From Megalonaias nervosa (Eukaryota; Mollusca; Bivalvia; Unionida; Unionidae): DNA of 64,000 nt. The stretch lies in the NCBI GenBank assembly GCA_016617855.1, contig JAECUM010003709.1:62001-126000 (forward strand), given 5' to 3'. Shown piece by piece: positions 38,470-51,439 of this stretch. Positions within the stretch are counted from its first letter, which is position 1. The number at the start of each line of letters is the position of its first letter. Under the pieces are notes generated by a model. It saw only the letters and a program-made list of their open reading frames with translations, searched no databases and was not told the DNA's origin. Both the position numbers and the translations under genes were made by a program.

Positions 38470-39275
38470 ATTCATTTGACTGTATTTATTATCTGAGTGG
38501 ATGCTTTGTAACAAGATTGCAGGATTTGATTTGGAAGAATGCAGTGGTCATTCAGATTTTGGATAAAATGTTTTCTTGTCAGCAGGGAGACCAGCATTTG
38601 CTGGCATTCTCTTCACGAGGGAGTTCAGTTTATTTATTCCTACTGGTTGACATTTAAACAACGGATGTCCTGGAGGTGGAGTGCACGATCAATATCTTGT
38701 GTCAGTCTGCATAGGATGTTTCTCTGCATATAAATCATAGACACTTACAGGGCAGCAAGCTGGATTTTCTGGGTTTTGCAGCTTTTTGGGTTTAATAATT
38801 CCAACATCTAGAGGGTTTAGACAAGTACTTGTTTTAGTTTGCCTTTCTGAAAATTCCAGGTATGTCTGACCCCTTGAGTCTTGCTGAACCTGTACATTCC
38901 CCCAACACATATCTGTGTTCTGCCAAACCTCTCAGGCCAAAGTGCACTGTATTAAAAAAAACCAGCATGTTGAAAAGCTTTTAGGTGTAGCATCAACTAG
39001 CTGGCTAGATGGCCACAAAGTCTGAATTTCATCATCAGAAATTAGCTCTACTTTTCTAGGCAAATTTCCTTTTTCTTCATGCTTTAGTGTCACCCACTGG
39101 CATAAATCTTGAGCTATCCTTGCCTGTATTTTCTTTGTTCATTTTCTGGACAATGGCCAGTTGTGTCATCAGCATGTCTGCTGTTGTGACTGCCTCAGGT
39201 GTCATTTGTGGAAGCACTGTGAGACTCAGATCTGCTGGAATCATTGCTTCTTGCTTGTTGGCAAACCACACTCAA
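38470..39275 (-). pseudogene. Crypton/DUF3504-like tyrosine recombinase relic
   Basis: Minus-strand fragments in order: ELISDDEIQTLW (about 39045-39010); DMCWGNVQVQQDSRGQTYLE then FSERQTKTSTC (38910-38820); CCPVSVYDLYAEKHP (about 38755-38710); INKLNSLVKRMPANAGLPAD (about 38650-38575). This order matches the Crypton-derived recombinase fold (DUF3504, as in ZMYM2/QRICH1/KIAA1958): 'W.DV....G..YLEF.ER.TKT', 'CPV..Y..Y..KRP', then 'L...K.....AGL'. Stops and frame changes between fragments. The upstream piece 39077-39271 is unassigned. Confidence 0.55.
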
Positions 39276-39279
39276 CAGG

Positions 39280-41515
39280 AGGAAACCAAATCACCTTTGC
39301 AGTGTGTTTCTGTGACCATAGCATTTGCATTACCTGTTTATTCTGGTACCTATTGGATATACAGCATCCATTTTTGATAGCAAATAGTTGTAAAATAAAG
39401 GGCAGGGCGATGAAAATTCCCATGGTCACAACCAATCAGTAATGAGAATACTGCACAAGAATTTCATGTGCTTATTTTGACCAAGCACAATCATAAAACG
39501 TGATATGCTAACATGTTATGCTATAAACAATATTACACTACACACACTAAATGTAAAATGTGTGATAATATAAGATAAACATTAAATTGTAACTCTCTTA
39601 CATCCTAAAATATGCTGCAACTGAACTAATATATGTGAAGTATAGAGACTATATGATAATATCCTCTATCTCTCCATCTGTCTGTCCATAACTCCTATCT
39701 CATCCCTAACTGCCAAGTGGGAATTCACCAAATGTCATACATAATGCTGCCTATGTTGTAACCATCTGAGATAGGTATTTTTCAGCCCCAGATCCCATTC
39801 CCTGGGAGCAAATAAAAGTCAATATACAAAAACTGCAATTATATTTTTTTCTTTCCAAACTTTACAGATGAGTCTGTACATAGGACAAATGAGAGATGTA
39901 CAAATGATCTTGGGTGATAGCCCCTAGATCAAGGTGGGGAAGGGGGAGGGGTGGTGCAAAAGGAAGACGTGACATGAAACATCAGGATCTACCATGGCGA
40001 GTCCCGTCAAACAAGTACTGAAAATTTATTAGCCCAGAAAAACACTAACTCAACCAGCCATTATGTTTACAATGTTAATGATGTAAATTTGACTAAACAA
40101 AAATTTGTTTTCCAGACCTTAATCTGTGTCCAACCTCAGTTTATAGTACTGTCTTTCTTCATTATAACATAGCAGTATGGGTGAATGTTATGTACTGAAC
40201 CACTGTATACTGTGAAGATAAAAATGTTGATGTATGTGTGTGCATATGTGTGTGTGTGTGCAGAGAAATAAGCTCCAGTCATGCTTTCACTTTCAGGTAT
40301 TTTGTTTATTTTAATTTAGTCAAATAACATTGTTTAAATGTGAAGTAAACATATAATACTAAGATTTTTGTTGTTTTGTTTATTTCTTTTAAACCAAACT
40401 GTCAAGCATATGATAGATCTAATAAAATAATACGGTTTCATTTTGGTCAAGATGTCCACAGCTGTTCTGTATCTGAAATCACGTTATAAAGTGGGACGGC
40501 CATAATTATGAATTGAGACCAGTTTCCTCTTACTATGGCATACAATAATTACAACGAATAAGAATTAGAGTCAAGCACTTGCATAAGTGTGATCAAAACA
40601 AATGGAAAACAAACTTCTGGCAGAAAATATTTTATAAAGCTTTAATTTGTGGTCAAAAGAGACACTTGTCCTTCACACAAATTTCAATTATAATTAAGAG
40701 ATTGGTCTCTTTTTTTAGGTCGTGAGTTTCTTTACGGAAATAAATTCAGAAGTGTTCCAGGAGATAAACATATTCGGGTATTCATTATAAATAGATTTAA
40801 AAGAATTTATGAGTAATGGCACTAAATACATGAAATGCCATAATACAAAATAAACATTATCAAAAATAAATGACAAATTCTGCATGCACTTTATCAAGGC
40901 AATGCTAGCAACTGACAAACTCCATTTCACCAAACACATCAAACTTGCTCTCAAAATACTGAAGAATTTTCAAATGTGCCAATGAGTTTTCGAATATATT
41001 TTTTCTACAAAGAAATTTTTAAATATAAACATGGCTTACTGGAGTAAAATAAATGTTAGAAGAAACACAATTATCTGCAAACAAATATCTATAATTGTGT
41101 AAAGAAATTCTGATTCTTAATTGCAATGATGCACATAGTTTACATTAGCCTGCAATCGTACGTTTATTCCAAACAACATTTATGTTTTATACTTTTCTTT
41201 CAGTTATAAATGACAAATTATTCACCTGAATCATTAAGGTCTATTATTTTGTTAATTTAAAAAGTGTACTGTTGAAATTTATGCATACTGTATTTTAAAA
41301 AATTAATTTTTTTTATCTGGTGATCACAATTTTTGAAAGCAATAGATATTGTATCCACAAACTTATGATTCACAATAGTCTAACATGGGCTATCTTCCCT
41401 GCTTTAATATTAGACCATGAACAGGCATTCTAAAAACAAAAAATATTGTTTAAATTATATACACCTAGAACACTATTTCTAACTGTACAGAATGTCCGAT
41501 CTTCCTCATAATAAA
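39280..41515. other. Intron, no gene seen
   Basis: AT-rich intron with a short (TG)n at about 40237-40260. Nothing else supportable. Confidence 0.4.
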
Positions 41516-41519
41516 ACAC

Positions 41520-41960
41520 ACTGGACAATTTTGATATCTATGCTCTGTGTCTGATCAAAATTAGATCAGAAATATGACTTTCATAATGGTAACAAACTCA
41601 GTCAATCGAAAGCAAAATCACCCATAAATAGGTGTGTATCTTGCTCATTATCCAACCTGTCCAAGATCTTGATGATATTAATATATTCCTGGTGTGATCA
41701 AAATCAGAACAGACATACAATCACAGAATGGTAACAAGGTCAATCAACCAGATGCATGATTACCATGATTACCTCATTGATATGTATGGATCTTAAACAG
41801 CATCAAACTTGCCACAGATTTTACTGATTTATGTCTATATATTCCAGGTTTGATCAAAATCAAATAAGAAATATGAGTTTCAGAGTGGTAAAATAAGCTC
41901 AGTCCATGCAATACTAGATGATTAATATTGGATAAAAAATGCCAGCTCCAGAGTGGTAAC
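41520..41960. repeat. ~147-bp repeat, three diverged copies
   Basis: Units share gtgtgatcaaaatcagaaca, 'aatatgactttca' and 'aatggtaacaa..tcagtcaatc', near 41545, 41693 and 41845. Confidence 0.65.
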
Positions 41961-42234
41961 AAGCAAATATTGATAGACAGACGATGGACATAAGCTCTCT
42001 TACTGACAGTTATCTCAGCTCTTGCCATTCATCAAACAGAAATGGGAGTAAAGTGAAGAAAACACGATGGGCAGACAGCTGTATTGGATGGACAGGTGGA
42101 ACAGAGAAAGTATATTGCATATATTCTGGGCAATTTCTTTATTTTGGGGGCATGTGGGAAAAAAAATTGTTGCTTCTAATCACAGCTATATGTAACTAAA
42201 GTGTGCATGTCCATGTCATACAGTGCATACATGA

Positions 42235-42553
42235 TTGTGTGATTTGGATTTTTTAGTGTAGCTTTAATCATTTTTCAGTCATATCGCTATGATGTCTGCA
42301 GTGTGGCTGTTTATAATGATGTCTAGCACTGGGGCATCATGCCACAGGCATGTAGCATGATGTCCCACCCAGTCACATTATCCTGACACCAGGCCAACCA
42401 GTCCTAACACTAACCTCTTAATGCTGAGCACCATGCGAGGCAGCTGTAAGTATCATTTTTATAAGTCTTTGGTATGACTCAGCCGGGGATCGAACCCACG
42501 ACCACCCGCGCCCGAGGCAGATGCTCTAACCACTAGGCCAACGGAGCGGTCCA
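42235..42553 (-). repeat. tRNA-derived SINE, family 2, copy 1
   Basis: Minus strand: head ttggcctagtggttagagca (A box) and gtgggttcgatccccggct (B box), then ataccaaagacttataaaaa and a body ending ccaaatcacac. Full-length, about 320 bp. Confidence 0.85.
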
Positions 42554-42601
42554 GTGCATACATGACATGCTGGCTGGCATGTGGAAACAACACCCTATGT
42601 A

Positions 42602-44156
42602 CACCTCTCCCTTGATAACTCGCACTCAACGGGGTCCACAAACATAGACCGCACTATAAGCAAGGGCGCGAGTTATCGAGGGACCTCCAAAAGTTGAAAA
42701 AATTCACTTAGACATCGAGAAAACAGCGGAGGGGAGTCGGGTTAGGGAACTGAGCCTTTTAATGACTGAATGCTCATTTTACAATCACATCGATAATAAT
42801 ATTTAATAACGCAGTTTTTCTAATGAAGCTGTTCGTTATTCTGTTTAAATAACATTTATTTTCAAAATGTCCAGCATGTGAAAGATCATCCCAACTGGTT
42901 TCAACAACCATCACGTGTAAGCGAAAACATCCGTGTATTACGTCACTGCTTTTTGTTTTCTTGATGAGTCTGGTTCCTGGAGTGGTATTTAATAGTATCC
43001 TGCCAAATCTGAAGTCAAAAGAGTAGGGAACTAGACTGTCAATACACCACCAAACAAGATTCCTTTTTTTCAAAAACAATCGAAATTTATTTCACAAGAC
43101 AATCGTCTACGTTGAATCTCAATTTTTGTATTGTTCAATTAGTACACTATTGATGTTATGATTTCATTGGAAGTAATAATGAAACTTCGTATCATCCTTG
43201 AGGATATCTCTAAGTGCCAGTTCAAGAATTCTCTGAAACTCGCTTGCCCACAATGGTCCGTATCTGTGAAACCAAGCGCTTTATTTTACGTAGTATTCAT
43301 TTCGCTTGCTTGCCTTGCTATCTTTAATCACAGTTACCAATGAGTCGGTTAATTTAAGGTAGTTTATGGTACATACACAATAACATTTGTAACAGTGATT
43401 GATCAAATGAAGTGAGTTCACCCGACATGCAACCGGAGCTGCTAGATTTTGAGTTTGTAGGATTTTCGTGCCTATTAACTTTTCTTTTATTCCGGCTCAT
43501 TTATTTGATTCAAAAGACATAATTAATGTGATGATACAAAGGAGGCCAGCTTTTAATTCAGTGCAACAATACAACAAATCTTCCGCAAGTCAGTTATCAA
43601 ACCATGCTCGGCACCTAATTAGGTTCTCAGAGAAATGCTTGCAGACATAGCTGTTACAGTAGATTGACACATTTTACGTTTAATTACAAGAGGACACATT
43701 GCATTTATGATGATTACACTTAAAAGGAACTAAAAGACAGAACTAGAACATAAATTTCAATTGATAAAAAAAATTATTTAATTTGTAGGTATTTATTAAA
43801 GTACTGCCTCCACTCGGCGTAAGTGACATTTTCATTGATCGAAATTTCCTTACATATCATTAATTGTGGTGTACGACCGTTTAGAAAGAAAATGTAAAAA
43901 ACTGTATGACTTATTTTTAAGTTTGATGTTTCATAATGCTGATCAAAATTTCAGGTCCTATCTACCGTTTTCGACGATAAAACGAGCGATATATCAAAGT
44001 TTCCATTAATAATTTTGATCGCGATTTTCTTCAAGTTCAATAAATAGGGATCAATTTTTGGGGTATTTTCTGGTTTAAAAAATGGGATCCACGCCTGACC
44101 CCACATTGTAAGCGTGTTTGCAAGTTATCAGGGCACGAGTTATCGAGGGAGTGGTG
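42602..44156. mobile_element. pogo/Tigger-like DNA transposon 1, TA target duplication
   Basis: Ends CACCTCTCCCTTGATAACTC (left) and, inverted, CACCACTCCCTCGATAACTC (right), flanked by TA at 42600-42601 and 44157-44158. 1555 bp, within the size of pogo/mariner relatives. Minus frame 42774-43079 includes VETSWDDLSHAGHFENKCYL, which could be a transposase remnant but is not recognised with certainty. A second copy of the terminal motif (gcgcgagttatcgagggac, about 42666) lies just inside the left end in the opposite sense. Bracketed by two SINE family 2 copies in the same orientation. Confidence 0.7.
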
Positions 44157-44224
44157 TACTATTACAAAATGAGGTGGGGTTTCCCTGAGTTCAGTGAAAG
44201 TTAATAAATGTGGCTAATTTTTTG

Positions 44225-44543
44225 CGTGTGTGTGATTTGGATTTTTAACGTAGCTTTAACAATTTTTCAGTCATATTGCTATGATCTCTGCAGTGTGGCA
44301 GTTTATAGCAATGTCTAGCACTGGGGAATCATGAAGCAGGCATTTAGAATGATGTCCCACCCAGTAACATTATCCTGACACCAGACCAACCAGCTCTAAC
44401 ACTAACTTCTTGATGCTGAGAGCCTAGTGAGGCAGCTATTAGTACCATTTTTATAAGTCTTTGGTATAACTCTGCCGGGCTTCGAACCCGCGACCTCCCT
44501 CATCTGAGGCGGATGCTCTAACCACTAGTCCAACGGAAGGGTG
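44225..44543 (-). repeat. tRNA-derived SINE, family 2, copy 2
   Basis: Colinear with 42235-42553 on the minus strand: tggactagtggttagagcat (A box), gcgggttcgaagcccggc (B box), then the same body. Confidence 0.85.
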
Positions 44544-44909
44544 GCTAATCTTGGATGAATCTCATTTTTGTCTCCTCCTAACTTGTCACATTTAAATTCA
44601 TTTCACGTGCCACTGCTTCTACTCCCACTTTCTACTCTGTCAACATGACACTGACTACTCCCAGCTCATCAGCTTTACCATGACTTCTCTAAAATACATG
44701 TAACCACTTTTATGTTTTGAATTTCATTTTTCCAAAAACAAAGTTTGGATTGATAACAGTTACATATACACAAAATTGGGTGATTGAAAAAAATGTGTCC
44801 CATTTTTTTCCCCTACTGTTTGAGCCTCTTGGACAGGTCACTGAGGGTAAAAATTGCTCCAAGAGCAACTATGAATTGGGTGTGTGCATTTGTTTTGTCA
44901 CCTAATAAG

Positions 44910-45120
44910 TACCATCCTTACTTGCTTATAAATCGAGTCAAAAGGCAAACAACATAGATCCTAATCTGCCACAGTGTAATGCACCTGCAGTACAGGGTCT
45001 ATATTTGTTCTTCTGATTACTACTAACAATTTGCACAGACCCAGATCTGACAATGCATTATGTGACAGCAGATCTGGGTCTGTGCAGTTTGCAATTGGAC
45101 TCATAAGCAAATATTTATGG
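44910..45120. mobile_element. Palindromic MITE family, copy 2
   Basis: tacttgcttataaatcgagt opposite ggactcataagcaaat, with internal hairpins gatcctaatctgcc.../agacccagatctgac...cagatctgggtctg. Same family as 36143-36348. Confidence 0.7.
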
Positions 45121-45867
45121 TATATACATGACTGTATGGTGGGGATCTCAATAGTTCCAAGTCATGACTTTATCTTTTTCACAGTGACCCTGGGGATAAT
45201 GTCAGTTACACTTAAATTTGTCATTCCATGCCTGACCAGTGCATACACTCATGACCCCAGGTCTATGTCCCTGGGGGTAGTGATGTATCCCAGGATCAAT
45301 ATCAGTTGCATAAACAAGTTTCTCTTTTCTCATTCCTGGGATAGATTCAAAGTTACTATCCACAGTAGAAATCCCTTGTGTTTTCATGCCTTAGGTTGAT
45401 AAAGCATTTGATTTCCATATTTTCTCAGTTACTGACCATGAGGTTCTGGCCTGTGACAGGTCTGAACACCTGGGTCATTGATCACCCAAATCAAATCTTG
45501 TAAATGTGAGAGAAAAAACACTACGGTTAATTGAAACTTATATTAAATCAACCAATACACTCCTAGGGCAAGATCAAAATTCCAAAATGTTAACACAATC
45601 TACACACATACTAACAAAATATCTTACCCATAATTCAGTGTCTAGCTTGAACAGTGTAGGAAGAGTTCAAGGTCATTACACACATGGATAAGTATGTATG
45701 CATCTCCACCTGTACATAAGTGATTTAACTAATTTGAAAGCACAGGAATAATCATATAGTATGTGAAAACAGATGATGATGCTTGGGATGTATTCAAGTA
45801 CATACTTAATTAAATTCAAATTTGAACAGGGCTACAGTGATTGCAAGATTATTCCAAGTGATATCAT

Positions 45868-45985
45868 ATATACTCACTTATAAGTTGAGTCCATTTGCAA
45901 GCAACATAAACCCAGATATGCCACTGCATAATGCGCCAGCAAATCTGGGTCAATGCAGCCTGCAGTTATACTCAACATACAGGTA
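45868..45985. mobile_element. Palindromic MITE family, copy 3 (half-size)
   Basis: tactcacttataagttgagt ... aacccagatatgcc ... cagcaaatctgggt ... gcagttatactcaacatac. One of the two internal hairpins is missing. Confidence 0.6.
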
Positions 45986-45989
45986 ACGT

Positions 45990-47510
45990 ATAGACAGTAT
46001 TATGTGATGGGAATTTGAACCTGACAGACTGGAGGCCATGTATTTGGACAATGAGACAAGTGCAAATTTTGCCAAGTAAACATCGAGTTTTACCAAAAAG
46101 ATTTTATTTAAAGATGGCAATTTAACATGCATGTATAAACACTTGCAGAACAAGGAAATCTGATCTTTTATGTGCCACAAGATCACATTTTACAAGAAAA
46201 AAAGTTTATCCGACAAAAAATATAAATATCACTAGCTATTTTTTTTTAAAAATCCTGGTCCAGTAGAAAAGCTGGGAGTAGGCAAACTGACAGCTGACAT
46301 ACATATACATATACACAAACACACAGGGACAACAATTCCAATTTTTACCAATCAGCCTGGCAAGAATGATGTGAAGAATATGAAAATTTAAATAATTTTT
46401 TTTTCTTCTATGGAAACATTTATATTTACAGGATGTTTCACTTGCCCAGCAATAATTTTCAGTTGTCCAGACTAGTTGGGCTAGGGAATCGTTGTTCCTT
46501 TGATACAAAAAGCTAGGCATGCAGGATTTAATAAACACTGAGAAAATAGTACATCAGGTTGAACTGCGGAAACTAGGAAAATGGAGACCTGTTTTCTGCC
46601 TCGTGGGTAGGCAGCACGCCCTGGTCCACCATGATCTGTAGGGCTAATACTGCCACTAGTGATTTCCTCAAACTCTTCATCACTCTCCTTCCATTTGTGA
46701 GCAAGTAAATAAACAACAGTATATCTATTAAGTCTCTCTACATGAATAAGAATTAAAAATTGGGCCTTAATTTCCTTTGAACCTTAAAAAAAAATTCCAT
46801 CTTTAAAATAATGTACTCTTTTGGTAAAATGCTATTATTGTCTGGCATATATTTTCCATTCTGAATATTAAAACTGAGATCAAATTCTTTCCTTGATGTT
46901 TTTCCTGTCTTAAGAGCATAACAGGACTTTCATTAATTTTCACAAACTCAAAGCCAGGGTCTTTCTGGGTTGCAAACATGTAAGTTCCATTGTTTGTCTC
47001 ATGAAGTCACCACAGATAATTTCACAGATAGACAAATAGACAGATGCTCTGAAAATTATCAGTTCTTTGTATGCATTTACACATATACAGGACTGTACAA
47101 CAAAACAACAAAGTTAAGGTAAAATTTTGTGTTTGTCAAAAAAACAAATCTCCTTGCACCTCCCTGTTCTGACCTCCATACAGAAGCCTCATTCTCCTTT
47201 GGTTAGGCCCCTGAAGGTAAGGACTGCCTCAGAGGCAAATGTCAAGCTGGGTAGATCCCTGATTGTAAGAGCTGCCACAGAGGCAAAGATCAGTTACATA
47301 ATGTACTGATCACACATGCAAATTCCCACACTTGTGAGAGAAACAACTCAATGGAGTCAAGGACAGTTCTTTTGGTCAGAAACAAAAAAAATCATCTTGG
47401 GATGTGAAATTTTCTTTTGAATTATCAATAGTGTTTTACAGTAGTCCTGAAAGCTACAAATTTTGTCCAAAAATATTAATAAATTATGACTGTATTTGAG
47501 TGCCAGTGAA
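45990..47510. other. Intron around the possible cassette exon
   Basis: Apart from 46589-46687, no gene seen. 47140-47300 has two rough copies of 'taaggactgcctcagaggca'-type sequence. Confidence 0.4.
46589..46687 (-). CDS. Possible kinesin-13 cassette exon, acidic then Gly/Arg-rich
   Basis: An open segment of 99 bp on the minus strand, bounded by AG and GT and starting in phase 0 and ending in phase 0. It could therefore slot between exon a (ends phase 0) and exon b (starts phase 0) without changing frame. It reads ESDEEFEEITSGSISPTDHG and continues into a Gly/Pro/Arg-rich stretch. Two tandem acceptors (AAG/GAG) would include or skip one glutamate. Against it: the donor is weak (GTCTCC), a second frame is also open here, and I do not recognise the peptide in known kinesin-13 proteins. 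It could be an unrelated fragment. Confidence 0.4.
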
Positions 47511-47516
47511 CTTAAG

Positions 47517-47894
47517 GTACAGAGTTTATTGTGCAGTTTGATTTTGTCAGTTCCCTGACAAGATGCCCTGTGAAACCGTGTTTATAAAAGTTGAACATAT
47601 CTATTATTTTTTATTATTGTGGTGTTCGGGGTGCTCTGGGAGGGGTAGTACCTCTGGCAGGGGGGCATGTCGTGCTCTTTCGGGAGTAGCTCGTCCACCG
47701 TTGGTCCCCACCAGGATCTCAGCTCTCACCTGTGGCTCCAAGAAGCTGTAGCATGCACAGCGGCCACACCACGGGCAACGGCTTCGACTGGCCGGCTAAA
47801 CCAGGTTGTACAGAGTTTATTGTGCAGTTTGATTTTGTCAGTTCCCTGACAAGATGCCCTGTGAAACCGTGTTTATAAAAGCTGAACATATCTA
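47517..47894. repeat. 87-bp direct repeats flanking a GC-rich 204-bp segment
   Basis: gtacagagtttattgtgcag... at 47517-47603 and 47808-47894 (offset 291) with one mismatch seen. Between them, 47604-47807 is distinctly GC-rich (ctctgggaggggtagtacct; gcttcgactggccggctaaa) and unlike the neighbouring AT-rich intron. Confidence 0.85.
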
Positions 47895-47899
47895 ATTAT

Positions 47900-48780
47900 T
47901 TAATTACTAGCAATTAAGGAACTCCTTGTAAATCCCTCTTCTGATGCATACCTGTGCACATAAATTTCTCTAAACAAAACATCCAAAAAGGAACTTGTGG
48001 TATGATCAGAAGAGTGTCAAATGCCATTTTTGATGAGAAATGTGACTTTCAGCAACACCAAACATCAATATGGTTTATCCTCAATCAAGATGAAAAACAT
48101 CAAAATACAACTTTTGCTTGGGACATATTTAGTGCTTAAATGACAAAAGGGAAACATCAGAGACTCAACCAAATGTCATAATGTCAAATGTCATCAATTT
48201 TATCACTACTTAAAAAATGCAGAAAACAGGACACAGACATTACCATACAGATATTACCTCATTATACAAAGTCTGGCCCTAATGTCCAATTTCATGTTAT
48301 TTTCAATTTCAAAGTGTTCGATCTTAGTTTTTCTGTGATGGTCCCCCACCCACCCACCCAAATGATGAAACTGGAAAGCAAAGCATGGTGTCTGCACAAT
48401 TTGACTGAGAACAGACTACAGGGTCTATTGTACAATGAATGATTGTGGATTCTTGTTTACCTCTAAATTGTAAGGCCAAAAATCAACTGAATTAGTGAAA
48501 ATAATGCATATCGTCCACCTTAATCTTGCTACCACCCACCCCCTTTTCATGGCCCTACTCAGCCATTTTTCAACACTAGTGCACCTTTGTTGAAAATATT
48601 TTCATTCACTGGAAGAACTACAAAATCATGTAATGGAATTATCTATATCAATATTTTTCTGAATGAGAGAATGCAGCTTTCAACAATGAATTATGCATTC
48701 ACCAAAAATTATTGTTTTTATTCAGCCATTACCACCGATTAAAATCTACTTATTCAGTTCAGTATTGTGCTTTTCGGAAA
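47900..48780. other. Intron, no gene seen
   Basis: AT-rich, random short frames. Confidence 0.4.
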
Positions 48781-48809
48781 TTGTCTTTTGACACTTAAGT
48801 TTAAAAAAC

Positions 48810-49175
48810 AGTAAGCAATAATCAAATGGATCATCTATGATTAACTTGTGCAACCTTCTGTCCTTGTGGTATAGGCAACGATCAAATGGATCAAGGATGA
48901 TTACCTTGTGGTACAAGCAATAATCAAATGGACCAGGGATGATTACCTTGTGTTACCTTGTGGTATAAGCAATAATCAAATGGACCAGGGATTATTAATT
49001 TGCAGCATAAGTGATAATCAAATGGATCAGGGATGACTAACTTGTGGCTTACGCAATAATCAAATGGATTAGAGATGATTACCTTGTGTTACCTTGTGGT
49101 ATAGGCATTAATCCAATGGATCATGGATGATTACATTGTGTCACCTTGTGGTATAAGCTATAATCAATGGCAGAT
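48810..49175. repeat. Minisatellite, ~50-62-bp unit, about seven copies
   Basis: Unit: caataatcaaatggatcagg then gatgattaccttgtg, with an optional duplicated ttaccttgtg that makes unit length vary. Confidence 0.85.
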
Positions 49176-49179
49176 CTAT

Positions 49180-51438
49180 ATCATAATGGCATAGAAGCCA
49201 AGGTTCTACAGAACTCAGTACAACACTTTGACTTGTGCAACGATGTGACCCCACAGTAGCTGACTTGCATAAACTGTAACATGCCTAGAATTTAACATGG
49301 ATTTCTTTGCAGCCTAGTCCTGGTGAACCTTCACTAGTACTTCCTATCAAATGCTGACTGCAACAACTAAAACATTACTAGTCATGGAACTATTGAAATT
49401 ATGAAAACGACATTTACAGCTGGAAATTTACTTACCTCTGGCTATCAGACTGATGCTAATTTTTGAGCCCTGCTGTAATACAAACCTTTAACCAAAGAAA
49501 CCTTATCACTGATACAGCCCAAAATATGATACCTTATGTCTCAATATGCCATCACAGGTGAAACAAAAATTAACCAGGCCCCAGTTTCAACAAAATTCTA
49601 AACAATTTCCCACCAATGGAGATTTTTGGCATTATTTCCTTATTGCATTACTGACAATACTGGGATTTTACGAAACAGTACAAAGAATGAAAAACTTTTA
49701 CAACTGTACACTTGGGAGTCCTTTCATTTCTGAAAAACAAGTTGAGGAATTCAGGAAAATGGATATTTTGACCGTAATGATACTCAATGCATGAGTAATG
49801 TTCAGGGAAAAAAAACTCATGAATCCAAACCGTGTAATAACAATATCAATTTGAGGAAGAAAATTTGAGATGTACTGAGAAATCCACCTGAATGCATACT
49901 AAGAATCATGTTTTGGATATTTGATAGTTAACAAATTGGTTTACTTACCACAGGTTTTGAACAAAATATGGGGCTATATGTTGTGAATGTGGGTCCAGAT
50001 GTGAATGAATAAATTAAGTATCTTTACTTTTTAATACTTTTTAGGTGTTTATTTATTCAATTTATCTTAACAGTTAAATAAAAATTCTATATTGTGCAGA
50101 GTGCATTTTTATATGCATGACAAAATCTGTAGGAGTTCTTGTGAATTCTGAGTGATTTGCACACCTACATACCTCTGCAGCATCCCTAGATATGGTGATA
50201 AAAATTAATTGGTGTTGGAATTGTCTGAAGTCATTCATACAGCACTAAAATAAAAAAAATGTTGCCAATTATCAAGAAAAAACCCTATTCTAAATATCTT
50301 TTGAACCTTTCAAACTGATATAGTTTTAATATCAAAGTGATAATTTTAAGGCATGCATGCTTGCAAGCACCTGTCTGGCAAGGTATGGTGGTGCCATCAT
50401 TCCTTACAAGCCTAGAGAATGCCCCGATAGCAGTGGCACATACAATGTGCATGTAGAAGCAGGTGATCAACATGTTTCTAGTCAGGTGATATGAAGAAAA
50501 GAGAAAGCAGCATGAGACAATCTAACATGTATAAAATATGACAGCAGAAATGCCGCACAAGTCATGACCTTCAACTTGTAGAAACATTGAAAACCAGGTC
50601 TATGTTGGAAGATTTAATGTCTCCATGGCCACCAAATTGGGCACAATTTATTCCTAAAATGTCACCTGTTGCATCTGTGACAAGTGATTTGTTTGGGTTT
50701 TTTTTTTTACTTACTATTACTAACATATATTTTGCAGTGTAAATTCTTTTAGCAAGACACCACTCCCTTCTCTAAGTGGAGACTAAAATTTTTATGGAAA
50801 ATATTTGCAACATCTAAACCATATTTACACAATACATTATACAAGTATTACTCTCACTTGTTAAGTGACATTTATTCTGAAGTCTTATGACCATTCACTT
50901 TGAACCTTTGGTCATGAATAGCCACTCAATCTATGAACATAAATGAAGATTTATAAGTAACACCATATCTTGTTTGGATAAATTTAAGCTTCAATCTCAA
51001 ATTAATGCAAGAATACATAACAACTTGCTTTGGATTTATGTATTAAATTATTTAACACATCTCTTTCAACCTGCAACTACTGCTCTTAAATACATTAAGG
51101 AAGCAGTGAAATATTTTTAATACTCTTTTAACATGACTCATCAAGAATTATAAAATTCTGCAATCTACCGCAGTCAAGGTCTTAATGTATTCATGAATCT
51201 TTCATGTTTTTTTCCCCAAATCTATTTGATAATTTTAAGAGATAGTACATGTTAGCTTGGCCAGTTAACTTACCCAACACTGTCAAATGACAGCTGTAAA
51301 TTTACCCAACACTCCAACTACACCTGAAATAACTTAAATTCACAAAATAAATTGTTACCTTTTGCCTAAAAGCTTCTACCTTGAAAATTGTAGTACTAAT
51401 ATATCTAACACCTCTTTGGTGTAAACAAAGGATACTTA
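49180..51438. other. Intron, no gene seen
   Basis: Intron immediately downstream of exon a. No repeat or coding signal recognised. Confidence 0.4.
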
Positions 51439-51439
51439 C

